In this document: positions 17,998 through 26,724 of the stretch, piece after piece
How positions within the stretch are numbered: position 1 is the stretch's first letter
Layout of the letters: each line of letters starts with the position of its first letter
DNA from: Roseateles sp049532965
GTDB lineage: Bacteria; Pseudomonadota; Gammaproteobacteria; Burkholderiales; Burkholderiaceae_C
NCBI RefSeq assembly: GCF_049532965.1
Contig: NZ_CP186694.1
Span: 4,588,001-4,652,000 of the forward strand
Length of the DNA stretch: 64,000 nucleotides
Direction of reading: 5' to 3'
Notes under the pieces: generated by a model
The model's database searches: none
Told to the model about the DNA's origin: nothing
The model's input: only the letters and a program-made list of their open reading frames with translations
Program-made: the position numbers and the translations under genes

Positions 17998-18504
17998 TCA
18001 GCCGACGGCTGGCGCGGCGGGCCGCACCAGCTTGCGGGTCAGCTGCCGAAGCTCTGTGCGAGCAGCGGCTCGCAGCGCATCGGACGATGCGCTGGGGAAC
18101 TGCTTGCGATCGAAGGGCATGCGCAGCCGCACCACCCAGAGCCCGGGCGGCAGGTCCGGCAGTTCCCCGAACACCGCGCGGATCTGGCGCTTCAGCAGCG
18201 CCCTGGTCACCGCTCGCTTGGCGTGCCGCTTGGGCACGACGTAGCCCAGCCAGGCCCTGTCGGGCGTGGCTGGAGCAACTTCGAGAGGGGAAGGCACCAC
18301 GTGCTCGGAAGCCGGTTCATCCACAGGCTGGGGATGAATCGGTGCATCACCTGTGGACAAGTCGACCGTTCCTGTGGATGGACGGCGCTTCGGCAGCGAG
18401 GGGCTGGCGGCCAGGTGGTGCACGGCGAAGTGCGCGCTGCGTGCGCGGCTGGGAGTTCCCAGCACGCGCTCGAAATCGGCCGATCGCACGATGCGGCCGA
18501 TCAC
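17998..18504 (-). CDS. rnpA: Ribonuclease P protein component with an internal insertion
   Basis: Protein subunit of RNase P, which matures tRNA 5' ends. The N-terminus reads VIGRIVRSADFERVLG and the RNA-binding RNR-type motif is KRHAKRAVTRALLKRQIR. Between the first strand region (AHFAVHHLA) and LGYVVPKRHAK there is a polar insertion of about 55 residues not found in typical 110-130-aa RnpA. The DNA of this insertion contains three DnaA-box-like sites. I chose the GTG at 18502-18504 because the conserved domain begins there; there is no clear ribosome site. The product is 168 aa. It follows rpmH closely, as is universal. Confidence 0.93.
   Translation of the reverse strand: MIGRIVRSADFERVLGTPSRARSAHFAVHHLAASPSLPKRRPSTGTVDLSTGDAPIHPQPVDEPASEHVVPSPLEVAPATPDRAWLGYVVPKRHAKRAVTRALLKRQIRAVFGELPDLPPGLWVVRLRMPFDRKQFPSASSDALRAAARTELRQLTRKLVRPAAPAVG
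18317..18381. promoter_or_regulatory. Three DnaA-box-like sites inside rnpA
   Basis: TCATCCACA at 18317-18325, TGTGGACAA at 18352-18360 and TGTGGATGG at 18373-18381 each differ by one or two bases from the DnaA box TTATCCACA (the last two in reverse). They fall within the segment encoding the RnpA insertion, about 600 bases upstream of dnaA. They may extend the origin; binding is not shown. Confidence 0.4.
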
Positions 18505-18551
18505 GGTGCTTGCGAAGGAGTCGGGGGCGTCGGGAGCGTCTGGGACGTCGC

Positions 18552-18686
18552 TCAGACGGCCAGGCGCTTGCGGCCCTTGGCGCGGCGGGCGGCGATCACG
18601 GCGCGGCCGCCGCGGGTCTTCATGCGGACCAGGAAGCCGTGGGTACGGGCGCGACGGGTCTTGGAACCTTGATAAGTGCGTTTCAT
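18552..18686 (-). CDS. rpmH: 50S ribosomal protein L34
   Basis: 44-aa basic ribosomal protein beginning MKRTYQGSKTRRARTHGFLV and ending RKRLAV, the universal L34 sequence pattern. It binds 23S rRNA in the large subunit. It is the first gene of the rpmH-rnpA-yidD-yidC series and is read from the strong promoter at 18831-18859. Confidence 0.99.
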   Translation of the reverse strand: MKRTYQGSKTRRARTHGFLVRMKTRGGRAVIAARRAKGRKRLAV

Positions 18687-18830
18687 GCTGAACCTCTTTC
18701 GGAAATCTCGGAACTTCCCGTCGCCTCGCGCCACCTGTGGCGCCGCGGACGGAGGACATCGGTCGATGTCGGAAGCCGCTCGAAAAACGGAGGCCCACGC
18801 AGCTACGTCCGGGCGTCCGGAAAACCCGCG

Positions 18831-18859
18831 ATTACAGCAAAGTTTTGCGCCAGGGTCAA
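18831..18859 (-). promoter_or_regulatory. Sigma-70 promoter for rpmH
   Basis: On the minus strand the -35 TTGACC (18859-18854) and -10 TGTAAT (18836-18831) are separated by exactly 17 bases. The transcript would start about 140 bases upstream of the rpmH ATG. TGTAAT differs from the consensus at one position. Confidence 0.75.
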
Positions 18860-18894
18860 TCCGGAGCTCGGACGCCACCGGGGATTACCAGCAC

Positions 18895-18923
18895 TTGACC
18901 CGGCCAAAAAATCTGTGGATAAC
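18895..18923 (+). promoter_or_regulatory. Probable dnaA promoter overlapped by a DnaA box
   Basis: The -35 TTGACC (18895-18900) and -10 GATAAC (18918-18923) are spaced 17 bases. The perfect DnaA box TGTGGATAA (18914-18922) covers the -10, so DnaA bound there should repress its own gene, as in many bacteria. A second possible -10, TACAAT, lies at 18948-18953 without a good -35. Confidence 0.55.
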
Positions 18924-18982
18924 CCTGGCTTCGCGGCCTCGGATCGGTACAATCCGGCCGCTCGAAGAATAAGTTTTCCACA

Positions 18983-20539
18983 ATGAGCGCAGACTTGTCA
19001 GGGGCGGCACTGTGGCAGCGCGGCTGCGAACGCCTGGCCGCCGAACTGCCTGAACAGCAATTCAACACCTGGATCCGGCCCCTGCCCCCCGCGGAGGTCG
19101 CCCAGCAGGACGAGAACGGCCATGAGGCTGTCCTGGTGTCCCTGCGCGTGCCCAATCGATTCAAGCTGGACTGGATCCGCAGCCAGTACGCCGGCCGCAT
19201 CGAGGCCATCCTCACCGAACTTGCCGGCAAGCCGGCGCGCCTGGAGCTGTCGCTGGCGCCGCGCGAGCCGATCGCGCCGCTGCCCCGCAATAGCGTGCCG
19301 GGCATGACGATGGGCCAGGTGCTCCAGCAGCACGGCCTGCGCGGCGGTGGCGCGGCTCAGCCGGGCGTGGCCGTTGCGCCGGTGTCGGCGCGTGCCGCAG
19401 GTGCTGCGCCGGCCGCTCAGCCAGCCGCGCCGGCATCGTCCGCCGCTTCGACTGCGCCAGCGACCGCCGCCAGCCTGATTCCCCCGGGGGCCACCCTCAA
19501 CGTGCCGCCCAGCGCCACGCGTCACCGCATCAACACCAGCCTGACCTTCGACACGCTGGTCCCCGGCCGCGCCAACCAGATGGCGCGGACCGCGGCGCTG
19601 CATGTGGCGGGTGCGCCCGGCCAGATGTACAACCCGCTGTTCATCTATGGCGGCGTCGGCCTGGGCAAGACGCACCTGATCCATGCGGTCGGCAACGCGC
19701 TGCTGAAGGACCGCCCGGATGCCCGCGTGCTGTACCTGCACGCCGAGCAGTTCATCTCGGACGTCGTCAAGAACTACCAGCGCAAGACCTTCGACGAGCT
19801 GAAGGCGAAGTACCACTCGCTGGATCTGCTGCTCATTGACGACGTGCAGTTCTTCGCCGGCAAGGACCGGACGCAGGAGGAGTTCTTCAACGCGTTCGAG
19901 GCGCTGCTGGCGAAGCGGGCGCACATCATCATGACCTCCGACACCTATCCGAAGGGCCTGGTGGACATCGACGAGCGCCTCACCAGCCGCTTCGACGCGG
20001 GCCTGACCGTCGCGATCGAGCCGCCCGAGCTGGAGATGCGGGTCGCGATCCTGATCAAGAAGGCGGAGGCCGAGAGCGCGCCGATGCCGGAGGACGTGGC
20101 CTTCTTCATTGCGAAGAACGTGCGCGCGAACGTGCGGGAGCTGGAAGGCGCGCTGCGCAAGGTGCTGGCCTACAGCCGCTTCTCGCACAAGGAAATCAAC
20201 ATCCAGCTGGCCCGGGAGGCGCTCAAGGACCTGCTGTCGATCCAGAACCGGCAGATCTCGGTCGAGAACATCCAGAAGACGGTGGCCGACTTCTACAAGA
20301 TCAAGGTCGCCGACATGTACTCGAAGAAGCGCCCGGCCAGCATCGCCCGGCCGCGCCAGATCGCGATGTACCTGGCCAAGGAACTGACGCAGAAGAGCCT
20401 GCCGGAGATCGGCGAGCTGTTCGGCGGCCGCGACCACACGACGGTGCTGCACGCGGTCCGCAAGATCGGTGGCGAGCGGCAGAAGAACACCGAGTTGAAC
20501 CAGCAGTTGCATGTGCTGGAGCAAACGCTGAAGGGATGA
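18983..20539 (+). CDS. dnaA: Chromosomal replication initiator DnaA
   Basis: AAA+ initiator that binds DnaA boxes and melts oriC. The 518-aa product has an N-terminal DnaB-interaction domain (1-90), a long Ala/Pro-rich linker (about 125-175), a Walker A motif GGVGLGKTHLIH, Walker B LLLIDDVQFFAGK and a C-terminal DNA-binding domain with GGRDHTTVLHAVRKI. A DnaA box (TTTTCCACA) abuts the ATG directly, so the only possible ribosome site is the weak AAGAATAAG further upstream. It is divergent from rpmH and leads dnaN and gyrB. Confidence 0.99.
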   Translation: MSADLSGAALWQRGCERLAAELPEQQFNTWIRPLPPAEVAQQDENGHEAVLVSLRVPNRFKLDWIRSQYAGRIEAILTELAGKPARLELSLAPREPIAPLPRNSVPGMTMGQVLQQHGLRGGGAAQPGVAVAPVSARAAGAAPAAQPAAPASSAASTAPATAASLIPPGATLNVPPSATRHRINTSLTFDTLVPGRANQMARTAALHVAGAPGQMYNPLFIYGGVGLGKTHLIHAVGNALLKDRPDARVLYLHAEQFISDVVKNYQRKTFDELKAKYHSLDLLLIDDVQFFAGKDRTQEEFFNAFEALLAKRAHIIMTSDTYPKGLVDIDERLTSRFDAGLTVAIEPPELEMRVAILIKKAEAESAPMPEDVAFFIAKNVRANVRELEGALRKVLAYSRFSHKEINIQLAREALKDLLSIQNRQISVENIQKTVADFYKIKVADMYSKKRPASIARPRQIAMYLAKELTQKSLPEIGELFGGRDHTTVLHAVRKIGGERQKNTELNQQLHVLEQTLKG

Positions 20540-20609
20540 GGAAAAACGCCTTCGCGCTGAGCGAAAATGCCGCGTTCACCCGAACAGCCAACAGTGGAGA
20601 GAGGTTGAC

Positions 20610-21734
20610 ATGATCGTGTTGAAAGACAGCCAGGACAAAGTGCTTGCCGCGCTGCAGGCGGTGTCCGGCATCGTGGAACGGCGCCACACCCTGCCCATCC
20701 TGGCCAACGTGCTGGTCCGGAAGCAGGGCAAGCAGGTGGAGCTGACCACGAGCGACCTGGAGATCCAGGTGCGCACCACGGTCGAGTTCGAGGGCGACGA
20801 TGGGGACTTCTCCACGACCATCGGCGCGCGCAAGCTGATCGACATCCTGCGCTCGATGCCGTCGGACCAGACGGTCAGCCTGACGTCCAACCAGAGCAAG
20901 ATGACGCTGCAGGGCGGCAAGAGCCGCTTCACGCTGCAGACGCTGCCGGCCGACGACTTCCCGCTGGTGCAGGAGGCGGCCGACTTCGGTCCCGCATTCA
21001 GCGTGCCGCAGAAGACGCTGAAGGGCCTGATCAACCAGGTGCACTTCGCGATGGCGGTGCATGACATCCGCTACTACCTGAACGGCATCCTGTTCGTGGC
21101 CGAGGGCAAGACGCTGACGCTGGTGGCGACCGACGGTCACCGCCTGGCGCTGGCGCAGGCCGAGACGGATACCGAGATGCCCAAGCAGGAAGTCATCCTG
21201 CCGCGCAAGACCGTGCTGGAGCTGATGCGCCTGTTGAAGGACGGCGGCAAGGGGGACGACGAGAGCGCGCCGATCGAGATGCGCTTCGCCGGCAACCAGG
21301 CGAAGTTCAGCTTCAGCGGCATGGAGTTCGTGACCAAGCTGGTCGAGGGCAAGTTCCCCGACTACAACCGCGTCATTCCGAAGAACCATCGCTTCCACGT
21401 GATCCTGGGCCGGCAGCCGCTGCTGGCCGCGCTGCAGCGCGCGGCGATCCTGACGAGCGAGAAGTTCAAGGCGGTGCGGCTGTCCTTCGAGCCGGGTCTG
21501 CTGTCGATCGCGTCGAGCAATGCCGAGCAGGAAGAGGCCAAGGAAGAGCTGGAGATCGATTACGGCGGTGACCAGATCGAGACCGGCTTCAACGTGACCT
21601 ACCTGATGGACGTGCTGTCCAACATGTCGCAGGACATGGTGCGCGTGGACCTGAACGACAGTTCGTCGAGCGCGCTGCTTAGCATTCCGGACCACGGCGG
21701 CTTCAAGTACGTGGTGATGCCGATGAGGATCTGA
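20610..21734 (+). CDS. dnaN: DNA polymerase III sliding clamp (beta subunit)
   Basis: Ring-shaped processivity clamp for DNA polymerase III. The 374-aa product shows three clamp-fold repeats, the opening MIVLKDSQDKVLAALQAVSGIVERRHTLPIL and the canonical C-terminus YVVMPMRI. The ATG at 20610 follows a GAGAGAGG-type ribosome site. It lies 70 bases after dnaA and 118 before gyrB, in the standard order. Confidence 0.99.
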   Translation: MIVLKDSQDKVLAALQAVSGIVERRHTLPILANVLVRKQGKQVELTTSDLEIQVRTTVEFEGDDGDFSTTIGARKLIDILRSMPSDQTVSLTSNQSKMTLQGGKSRFTLQTLPADDFPLVQEAADFGPAFSVPQKTLKGLINQVHFAMAVHDIRYYLNGILFVAEGKTLTLVATDGHRLALAQAETDTEMPKQEVILPRKTVLELMRLLKDGGKGDDESAPIEMRFAGNQAKFSFSGMEFVTKLVEGKFPDYNRVIPKNHRFHVILGRQPLLAALQRAAILTSEKFKAVRLSFEPGLLSIASSNAEQEEAKEELEIDYGGDQIETGFNVTYLMDVLSNMSQDMVRVDLNDSSSSALLSIPDHGGFKYVVMPMRI

Positions 21735-21852
21735 GGTCGCGCAGCGGCCCCGGATCCATGCGGACCGGGTGTTGCGCACCTCCTGCCCCCGCCCGGCGGG
21801 GGTTCCAGTCAGTTTTTTCAGTGGCCGCCACGGCGGCCTCGAGTACCTTCCG

Positions 21853-24381
21853 ATGACCGACAACAGCACTCCTGAGAACAACCCGACGCCGGCGCCGCAG
21901 AACGATGGCGCGGGGTACGGCGAGTCCAGCATCCAGATCCTGGAAGGGCTGGAGGCAGTGCGCAAGCGCCCTGGCATGTACATCGGCGACACGTCGGACG
22001 GCACGGGTCTGCACCACCTGGTGTTCGAGGTGGTCGACAACTCGATCGACGAGGCGTTGGCCGGCTACTGCGATGACATCGTCATCACGATCCACACCGA
22101 CAACTCGATCTCCGTCATCGACAACGGCCGCGGCATCCCGACCGGCGTGAAGATGGACGACAAGCACGAGCCCAAGCGCTCGGCGGCCGAGATCGCGCTG
22201 ACCGAACTGCACGCCGGCGGCAAGTTCAACCAGAACAGCTACAAGGTCTCGGGCGGCCTGCACGGCGTGGGCGTGTCCTGCGTGAACGCGCTGTCCAAGA
22301 CGCTGCGCCTGACGGTGCGGCGTGAGGGCAAGGTCCATCAGCTGGAGTTCCGCAAGGGCGTTCCGCAGGATCGCCTGATCGAGGTCCGTGACGGCTTCGA
22401 GACCAGCCCGATGAAGATCGTCGGCGAGACCGACAAGCGTGGCACCGAGGTGCACTTCCTGCCGGACACGGAGATCTTCCAGCAGAACAACGAGTTCCAT
22501 TACGACATCCTGGCCAAGCGGCTGCGGGAGCTCTCGTTCCTGAACAACGGCGTGAAGATCCGCCTGGTCGACGAGCGCAACAACAAGGAAGACAACTTCG
22601 CCTTCGCGGGCGGCGTGCGCGGCTTCGTCGAGTTCATCAACAAAGGCAAGACGGCGCTGCATCCGAACATCTTCCACGCGCAAGGCGACAAGATGTCGGA
22701 GCAGAACACCAACATCGGTGTTGAAGTCTCGATGCAGTGGAACGACGGCTTCAATGAAAGCGTCCTCTGCTTCACCAACAACATTCCGCAGCGGGACGGG
22801 GGAACGCACCTGACCGGCTTGCGCGCGGCGATGACGCGGGTCATCAACAAGTACATCGAGGACAACGAGCTGGCCAAGAAGGCCAAGGTCGACGTGTCCG
22901 GCGACGACATGCGCGAGGGCCTGGCTTGTGTGATCAGCGTGAAGGTGCCGGAGCCGAAGTTCAGCTCGCAGACGAAGGACAAGCTGGTGTCGAGCGAGGT
23001 GCGCGGCCCGGTGGAGGAAATCGTCGCGAGCAAGCTGACGGACTGGCTGCTGGAGAACCCGACGGACGCCAAGATCATCTGCGGCAAGATCGTCGAGGCG
23101 GCGCGGGCGCGTGAGGCGGCGCGCAAGGCGCGCGAGATGACGCGGCGCAAGGGTGTGCTGGACGGCATGGGCCTGCCGGGCAAGCTGGCGGACTGCCAGG
23201 AGAAGGATCCCGCGCTGTGCGAGATCTACATCGTGGAGGGTGACTCCGCCGGTGGCTCTGCGAAGCAGGGCCGGGACCGCAAGTTCCAGGCGATCCTGCC
23301 GCTGCGGGGCAAGATCCTGAACGTCGAGAAGGCGCGCTACGAGAAGCTGCTGACCAGCAACGAGATCATCACGCTGATCACGGCGCTGGGCACGGGCATC
23401 GGGCGGGGCGCGGGCAGCGACGACTTCAATCCGGACAAGCTGCGCTACCACCGCATCATCATCATGACCGACGCGGACGTGGACGGTGCGCACATCCGGA
23501 CGCTGCTGCTGACCTTCTTCTACCGGCAGATGCCGGAGCTGGTGGAGCGCGGCCACATCTACATCGCGCAGCCGCCGCTGTACAAGGTCAAGGTCGGCAA
23601 GCACGAGCAGTACCTGAAGGACGGCCACGAGTTGGACGGCTTCCTGCTCAAGGTGGCGCTGAACGATGCCGAGCTGCATACGGCCGGTGTCGGAGCGGGC
23701 CCGGTGCTCAAGGGCGAGGAGCTCGAGACCAAGGCGCGCCAGTACGTGGCGGCGCAGAACGTGATCGAGCGCTTGTCGGCGTGGATGGATGGCGAGGCGC
23801 TGCACCTGCTGGCGTCGGGCCTGTCGATCAGCCTGGACACGAAGGAAGCGGCGGAGATCGCGGCGACGGCGCTGCAATCGGCGCTGCACGACGCGGTGGT
23901 GACGGCGGAGACCGATCCCCGCACCGACAAGCAGCTGCTGCGCATCAGCCGCCGGCATCACGGCAATGTGCGCTCGAGCATCATTACCGCGGACTTCGTG
24001 CATGGCGCGGACTATGAAGTCCTGGCCGAGGCCGGCAAGACCTTCAAGGGGCTGGTCGGCGAGGACGCCGTGATCAAGAAGGGCGAGGGCGAGAAGGCCA
24101 AGGAGAACAAGGTCGGCGACTTCCGCGCGGCGATGGCGTGGCTGATGACGCAGGCCGAGAGCAGCGTCGGTCGTCAGCGCTACAAAGGCCTGGGCGAGAT
24201 GAACCCGGAGCAGCTGTGGGAAACGACGATGGACCCGACGGTGCGCCGCCTGTTGCGCGTGCAGATCGAGGACGCGATCGAAGCGGATCGCGTGTTCACG
24301 ATGCTGATGGGCGATGAGGTCGAGCCGCGGCGCGAGTTCATTGAGACGAATGCGTTGAGGGCGGCGAATATCGACGTGTGA
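21853..24381 (+). CDS. gyrB: DNA gyrase subunit B
   Basis: ATPase subunit of DNA gyrase, which introduces negative supercoils. The 842-aa product has the GHKL ATPase motifs (EVVDNSIDEA, DNGRGIPTG, HGVGVSCVNAL), the TOPRIM motif EGDSAGGSAKQGRDR and metal-binding DADVDGAHI, and the C-terminus NALRAANIDV. The insertion in the TOPRIM region is typical of proteobacterial GyrB. The start ATG at 21853 has no strong ribosome site, but the N-terminus aligns by length with family members. Confidence 0.99.
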   Translation: MTDNSTPENNPTPAPQNDGAGYGESSIQILEGLEAVRKRPGMYIGDTSDGTGLHHLVFEVVDNSIDEALAGYCDDIVITIHTDNSISVIDNGRGIPTGVKMDDKHEPKRSAAEIALTELHAGGKFNQNSYKVSGGLHGVGVSCVNALSKTLRLTVRREGKVHQLEFRKGVPQDRLIEVRDGFETSPMKIVGETDKRGTEVHFLPDTEIFQQNNEFHYDILAKRLRELSFLNNGVKIRLVDERNNKEDNFAFAGGVRGFVEFINKGKTALHPNIFHAQGDKMSEQNTNIGVEVSMQWNDGFNESVLCFTNNIPQRDGGTHLTGLRAAMTRVINKYIEDNELAKKAKVDVSGDDMREGLACVISVKVPEPKFSSQTKDKLVSSEVRGPVEEIVASKLTDWLLENPTDAKIICGKIVEAARAREAARKAREMTRRKGVLDGMGLPGKLADCQEKDPALCEIYIVEGDSAGGSAKQGRDRKFQAILPLRGKILNVEKARYEKLLTSNEIITLITALGTGIGRGAGSDDFNPDKLRYHRIIIMTDADVDGAHIRTLLLTFFYRQMPELVERGHIYIAQPPLYKVKVGKHEQYLKDGHELDGFLLKVALNDAELHTAGVGAGPVLKGEELETKARQYVAAQNVIERLSAWMDGEALHLLASGLSISLDTKEAAEIAATALQSALHDAVVTAETDPRTDKQLLRISRRHHGNVRSSIITADFVHGADYEVLAEAGKTFKGLVGEDAVIKKGEGEKAKENKVGDFRAAMAWLMTQAESSVGRQRYKGLGEMNPEQLWETTMDPTVRRLLRVQIEDAIEADRVFTMLMGDEVEPRREFIETNALRAANIDV

Positions 24382-24432
24382 GGACGATGACGGCGGACCT
24401 CATGGCTGGCGTTCCGGCTTGCGGACGCGCCG

Positions 24433-24999
24433 TCATTGGCGAGGGCTCGATGCGGCGCCGCGGTCGCGCCGAGCGTCCACGTCCATCGGCCGGTCCGGAT
24501 CGATGGCCCTCAGCAGCAGGCCAGTGCGCGCGTCGAAGGCGCCGCGCGCGATGATCAGCGACGGCGTGATCGCGTGGTAGACCGCGGCTTCAAGAATCGC
24601 CGGGTCCTTGGAGGGCGCGAGCAGGATGCCGCCGGGCTGGACGGCGGGCTTGGAGGAGCAGGGCAGCGCCGCGGTGTAGTCATCGCGGCCACGCTCCGGA
24701 TACCACACGGCGCAGCGGCCGGCGCGGACCTCGTCCAGTAGTGGCTTCGGAATGCGGATCCGCGCGTTGACATGGAAGTACGAGTTGTCCTCGCCCGGCG
24801 CCATGCGGCCCACGCTCCGCGCGGGGTCCGAGGACTTGCCCGATTCCTGCGCGCGCGCTTCCGCTCCGCCCAACAGCAGCGCGCCGAGCGCGCCGACCAG
24901 AAAAGCGATCCCGAACCGCGCTGGCGAGCGAGGCGACCAGATCCCCGACCGACGACGGGCGAGGCGCCGCGAGGCGCCGTGAATGCTGTGAATCGACAT
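24433..24999 (-). CDS. Putative secreted protein of unknown function
   Basis: 188 aa, family not recognised. A basic N-terminus with RRLARRR is followed by a hydrophobic stretch (FGIAFLVGALGALLLGGAEARA) that looks like a signal peptide with an Ala-x-Ala end at about residue 50. The mature part has two cysteines about 17 residues apart (RCAVWYPERG and LPCSSKP) that could form a disulfide. It converges on gyrB with a 51-base gap, and is followed upstream by two other small membrane or secreted genes on the same strand, possibly an operon. Confidence 0.7.
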   Translation of the reverse strand: MSIHSIHGASRRLARRRSGIWSPRSPARFGIAFLVGALGALLLGGAEARAQESGKSSDPARSVGRMAPGEDNSYFHVNARIRIPKPLLDEVRAGRCAVWYPERGRDDYTAALPCSSKPAVQPGGILLAPSKDPAILEAAVYHAITPSLIIARGAFDARTGLLLRAIDPDRPMDVDARRDRGAASSPRQ

Positions 25000-25029
25000 G
25001 AGGGGTCTCCGTCAGGCGTGCGGCCAGCC

Positions 25030-25104
25030 CTACCAGGGCAGGAAGCTCAGGATGCACATCACGACCACGACGCCCAACAGGACGACGCCGAATTTGCTAC
25101 GCAT
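25030..25104 (-). CDS. 24-aa single-span membrane microprotein
   Basis: Encodes MRSKFGVVLLGVVVVMCILS followed by FLPW. This is a basic start, one hydrophobic helix and an aromatic end, like known bacterial membrane microproteins. An AGGAG ribosome site lies seven bases before the ATG at 25104-25102, stronger than at many neighbouring genes. It sits between two small exported-protein genes on the same strand. Function unknown. Confidence 0.6.
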   Translation of the reverse strand: MRSKFGVVLLGVVVVMCILSFLPW

Positions 25105-25165
25105 GGGATCTCCTGCAGAAGGGACGAGATGGGCGAGCACGGCCCGGGAAGATCGGCGTGACGCT

Positions 25166-25522
25166 TCAGGCGCCGCGAGCGAAGTCGCCCAGGCCCGGCT
25201 TGGCGCGGTCGGCATCGTTGCTGGTGTCCGAGGGAAGCCCGAGTTCGGGACGCTCCTGCTGCTTGAGCGCGCTGAGCTGATTCGCGCCTTCCAGCGCAGA
25301 CGAGTTGGACGAGGTGGAGGCGCCCGTGCCGGTGGTCGATGCTTCGGACGCCTGGTTGTCACCTTCTCCCTGATCGAGCAGATCGTCGGTGCGTGCATGG
25401 GCGCCGGGCGTGGCGGCATCACTCGAATTCAAGGCTTGCGTCGACGGCGAGCGCATCGACCTGAACAGATGTGCGGACAACAGTGCGACGCCACCGGCGA
25501 CGGCGAGATGACGAAGGGCCAT
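25166..25522 (-). CDS. Putative exported low-complexity protein
   Basis: 118 aa. A short N-terminal hydrophobic segment (LAVAGGVALLSAHLF) is followed by Ser/Thr/Ala/Gln-rich sequence without cysteines or clear secondary structure. No family recognised. It is the first of three small minus-strand genes (with the 24-aa microprotein and the 188-aa exported protein) that may be transcribed together toward gyrB. Confidence 0.6.
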   Translation of the reverse strand: MALRHLAVAGGVALLSAHLFRSMRSPSTQALNSSDAATPGAHARTDDLLDQGEGDNQASEASTTGTGASTSSNSSALEGANQLSALKQQERPELGLPSDTSNDADRAKPGLGDFARGA

Positions 25523-25692
25523 GGGGAGTTCTCCGATGTGTACAAGGGCTCGCGACGCGAGCCGTCACGGTGACATGGCAAGGCCCATTCCAAAGCAACG
25601 AGAAGGGCCTTTGCACATGCGGATGCCCACACCCGGAGGCCGCCTGGGCTGGGACGGCAGCCATAAGCGCCTGTCGAAGGTAGTGTCGGCTC

Positions 25693-25908
25693 TCACCTAA
25701 GTGGAACTTCCTTCGGTGCAGACGGACCCGGCGGCTTGGCCACCGCAGTAACCAAGGCACCACGCGCCTCATCAATGACGTCGAGCAACTCGGCGGCCAC
25801 AAAGTGCCCGAGGTCTGGTTCAAGCGCTGAGCCTTCGCTCAGCACAAGGGCCAGCCGGTAGGCACGCTCCAGCAGTGCCGACGCGGTCGACAGTTCCGTA
25901 GCGCTCAT
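25693..25908 (-). CDS. Small hypothetical protein overlapping the TSUP transporter gene
   Basis: 71 aa, predicted mostly helical, with acidic and hydrophobic patches (LLERAYRLALVLSEG, HFVAAELLDVIDEARGALV). No family recognised. Its ATG overlaps the transporter stop codon by four bases (ATGA), which strongly suggests a coupled second gene of that operon. The helical pattern resembles small DUF3077/DUF6124-like proteins of proteobacteria, but that is only a resemblance. Confidence 0.6.
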   Translation of the reverse strand: MSATELSTASALLERAYRLALVLSEGSALEPDLGHFVAAELLDVIDEARGALVTAVAKPPGPSAPKEVPLR

Positions 25909-26642
25909 CGGACGAGGTTGACCACGCCAAGGGCCATGAAGACCAGAAACAGCGCCTTCTGGAACGTCGCTCCGGCTAGCCGACCCCGGACCAACTCACC
26001 AGCCTTCATGCCGGCGAATGAGCCGACTAGAGCGACGCCTATAGCCAGCAGCGCCGAAGTCGACCACCCTGAGCCGGGCAGCGACGCCTGGACGCGGATC
26101 GCCAGGGCGACCGTCGCCACGGTGAACGACAGCCCCAGCGCCTGGACCATCTCATCCGTGCCGAGGCGAAGCGACTGCAGGTACGGCACCCACGGAATGA
26201 CGAACACGGCGGTTAGCGCCGTGACAGCGCCTGTGGCCAGGCCGACGCCGGCGCCGAGCCACCGGCCGCGCGTTGACAGATCAGGCAGCCTGGGGCGCCA
26301 TAGGCCCCAAACGCCATAGCCGACCAGAACCGCGCCGAGACAGGTCCTCGCCGATTCCGCTGGCACCGAGTTGCCCATGCCGGGTGCGAAGACGGTCACG
26401 ATCGCGATCGCCGCCCATCCGGGCCAGAGGCGCGACACAAGGGTCCGGAAATGCGGTCCTCGGCATTGGGCGACATTGGTGGCGAGAGACGGAACGACCA
26501 ACAGCGCGGCGGCCTCTATTGGCGCCATCCAAAGCCCCAGCAAACTCACCGCAACGGTGGGGAGTCCCATGCCAGTGACCCCCTTGACGCCCCCGGCCAG
26601 GAAGAACACCGCGATCACGGTCAGGGCCTGTGACTTGTCCAT
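25905..26642 (-). CDS. Sulfite exporter TauE/SafE (TSUP) family permease
   Basis: Membrane permease of about 245 aa with eight hydrophobic helices and the TSUP motif LAGGVKGVTGMGLPTVAVSLL near the N-terminus. The second half repeats the pattern (LATGAVTALTAVFVIPWVPYL), as expected for this duplicated fold. Members export sulfite, sulfoacetate or other organic anions. I chose the ATG at 26640-26642; another ATG at 26678 would add 12 residues. The gene is divergent from a LysR regulator that probably controls it. Confidence 0.88.
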   Translation of the reverse strand: MDKSQALTVIAVFFLAGGVKGVTGMGLPTVAVSLLGLWMAPIEAAALLVVPSLATNVAQCRGPHFRTLVSRLWPGWAAIAIVTVFAPGMGNSVPAESARTCLGAVLVGYGVWGLWRPRLPDLSTRGRWLGAGVGLATGAVTALTAVFVIPWVPYLQSLRLGTDEMVQALGLSFTVATVALAIRVQASLPGSGWSTSALLAIGVALVGSFAGMKAGELVRGRLAGATFQKALFLVFMALGVVNLVR

Positions 26643-26724
26643 GGCGCCATGGTCTTGGAGCGCCCCGACGACGTCCATCGCAATGCGCCGCACCCATCCT
26701 TCGGGCGTGCCGTAGGATCGCCCG

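Larger units (their letters stand above)
18687..18982. other. oriC: Probable chromosomal replication origin (oriC), rpmH-dnaA spacer
   Basis: The 296-base spacer between divergent rpmH and dnaA has a perfect DnaA box (TGTGGATAA at 18914-18922), a variant TTTTCCACA at 18974-18982, and A/T-richer patches (AAAAAAT at 18906, AAGTTTTG at 18840). In Burkholderiales the origin usually lies here. Only two good boxes are present, fewer than typical, so part of the origin may lie in rnpA. Cumulative GC skew could not be computed. Confidence 0.65.
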
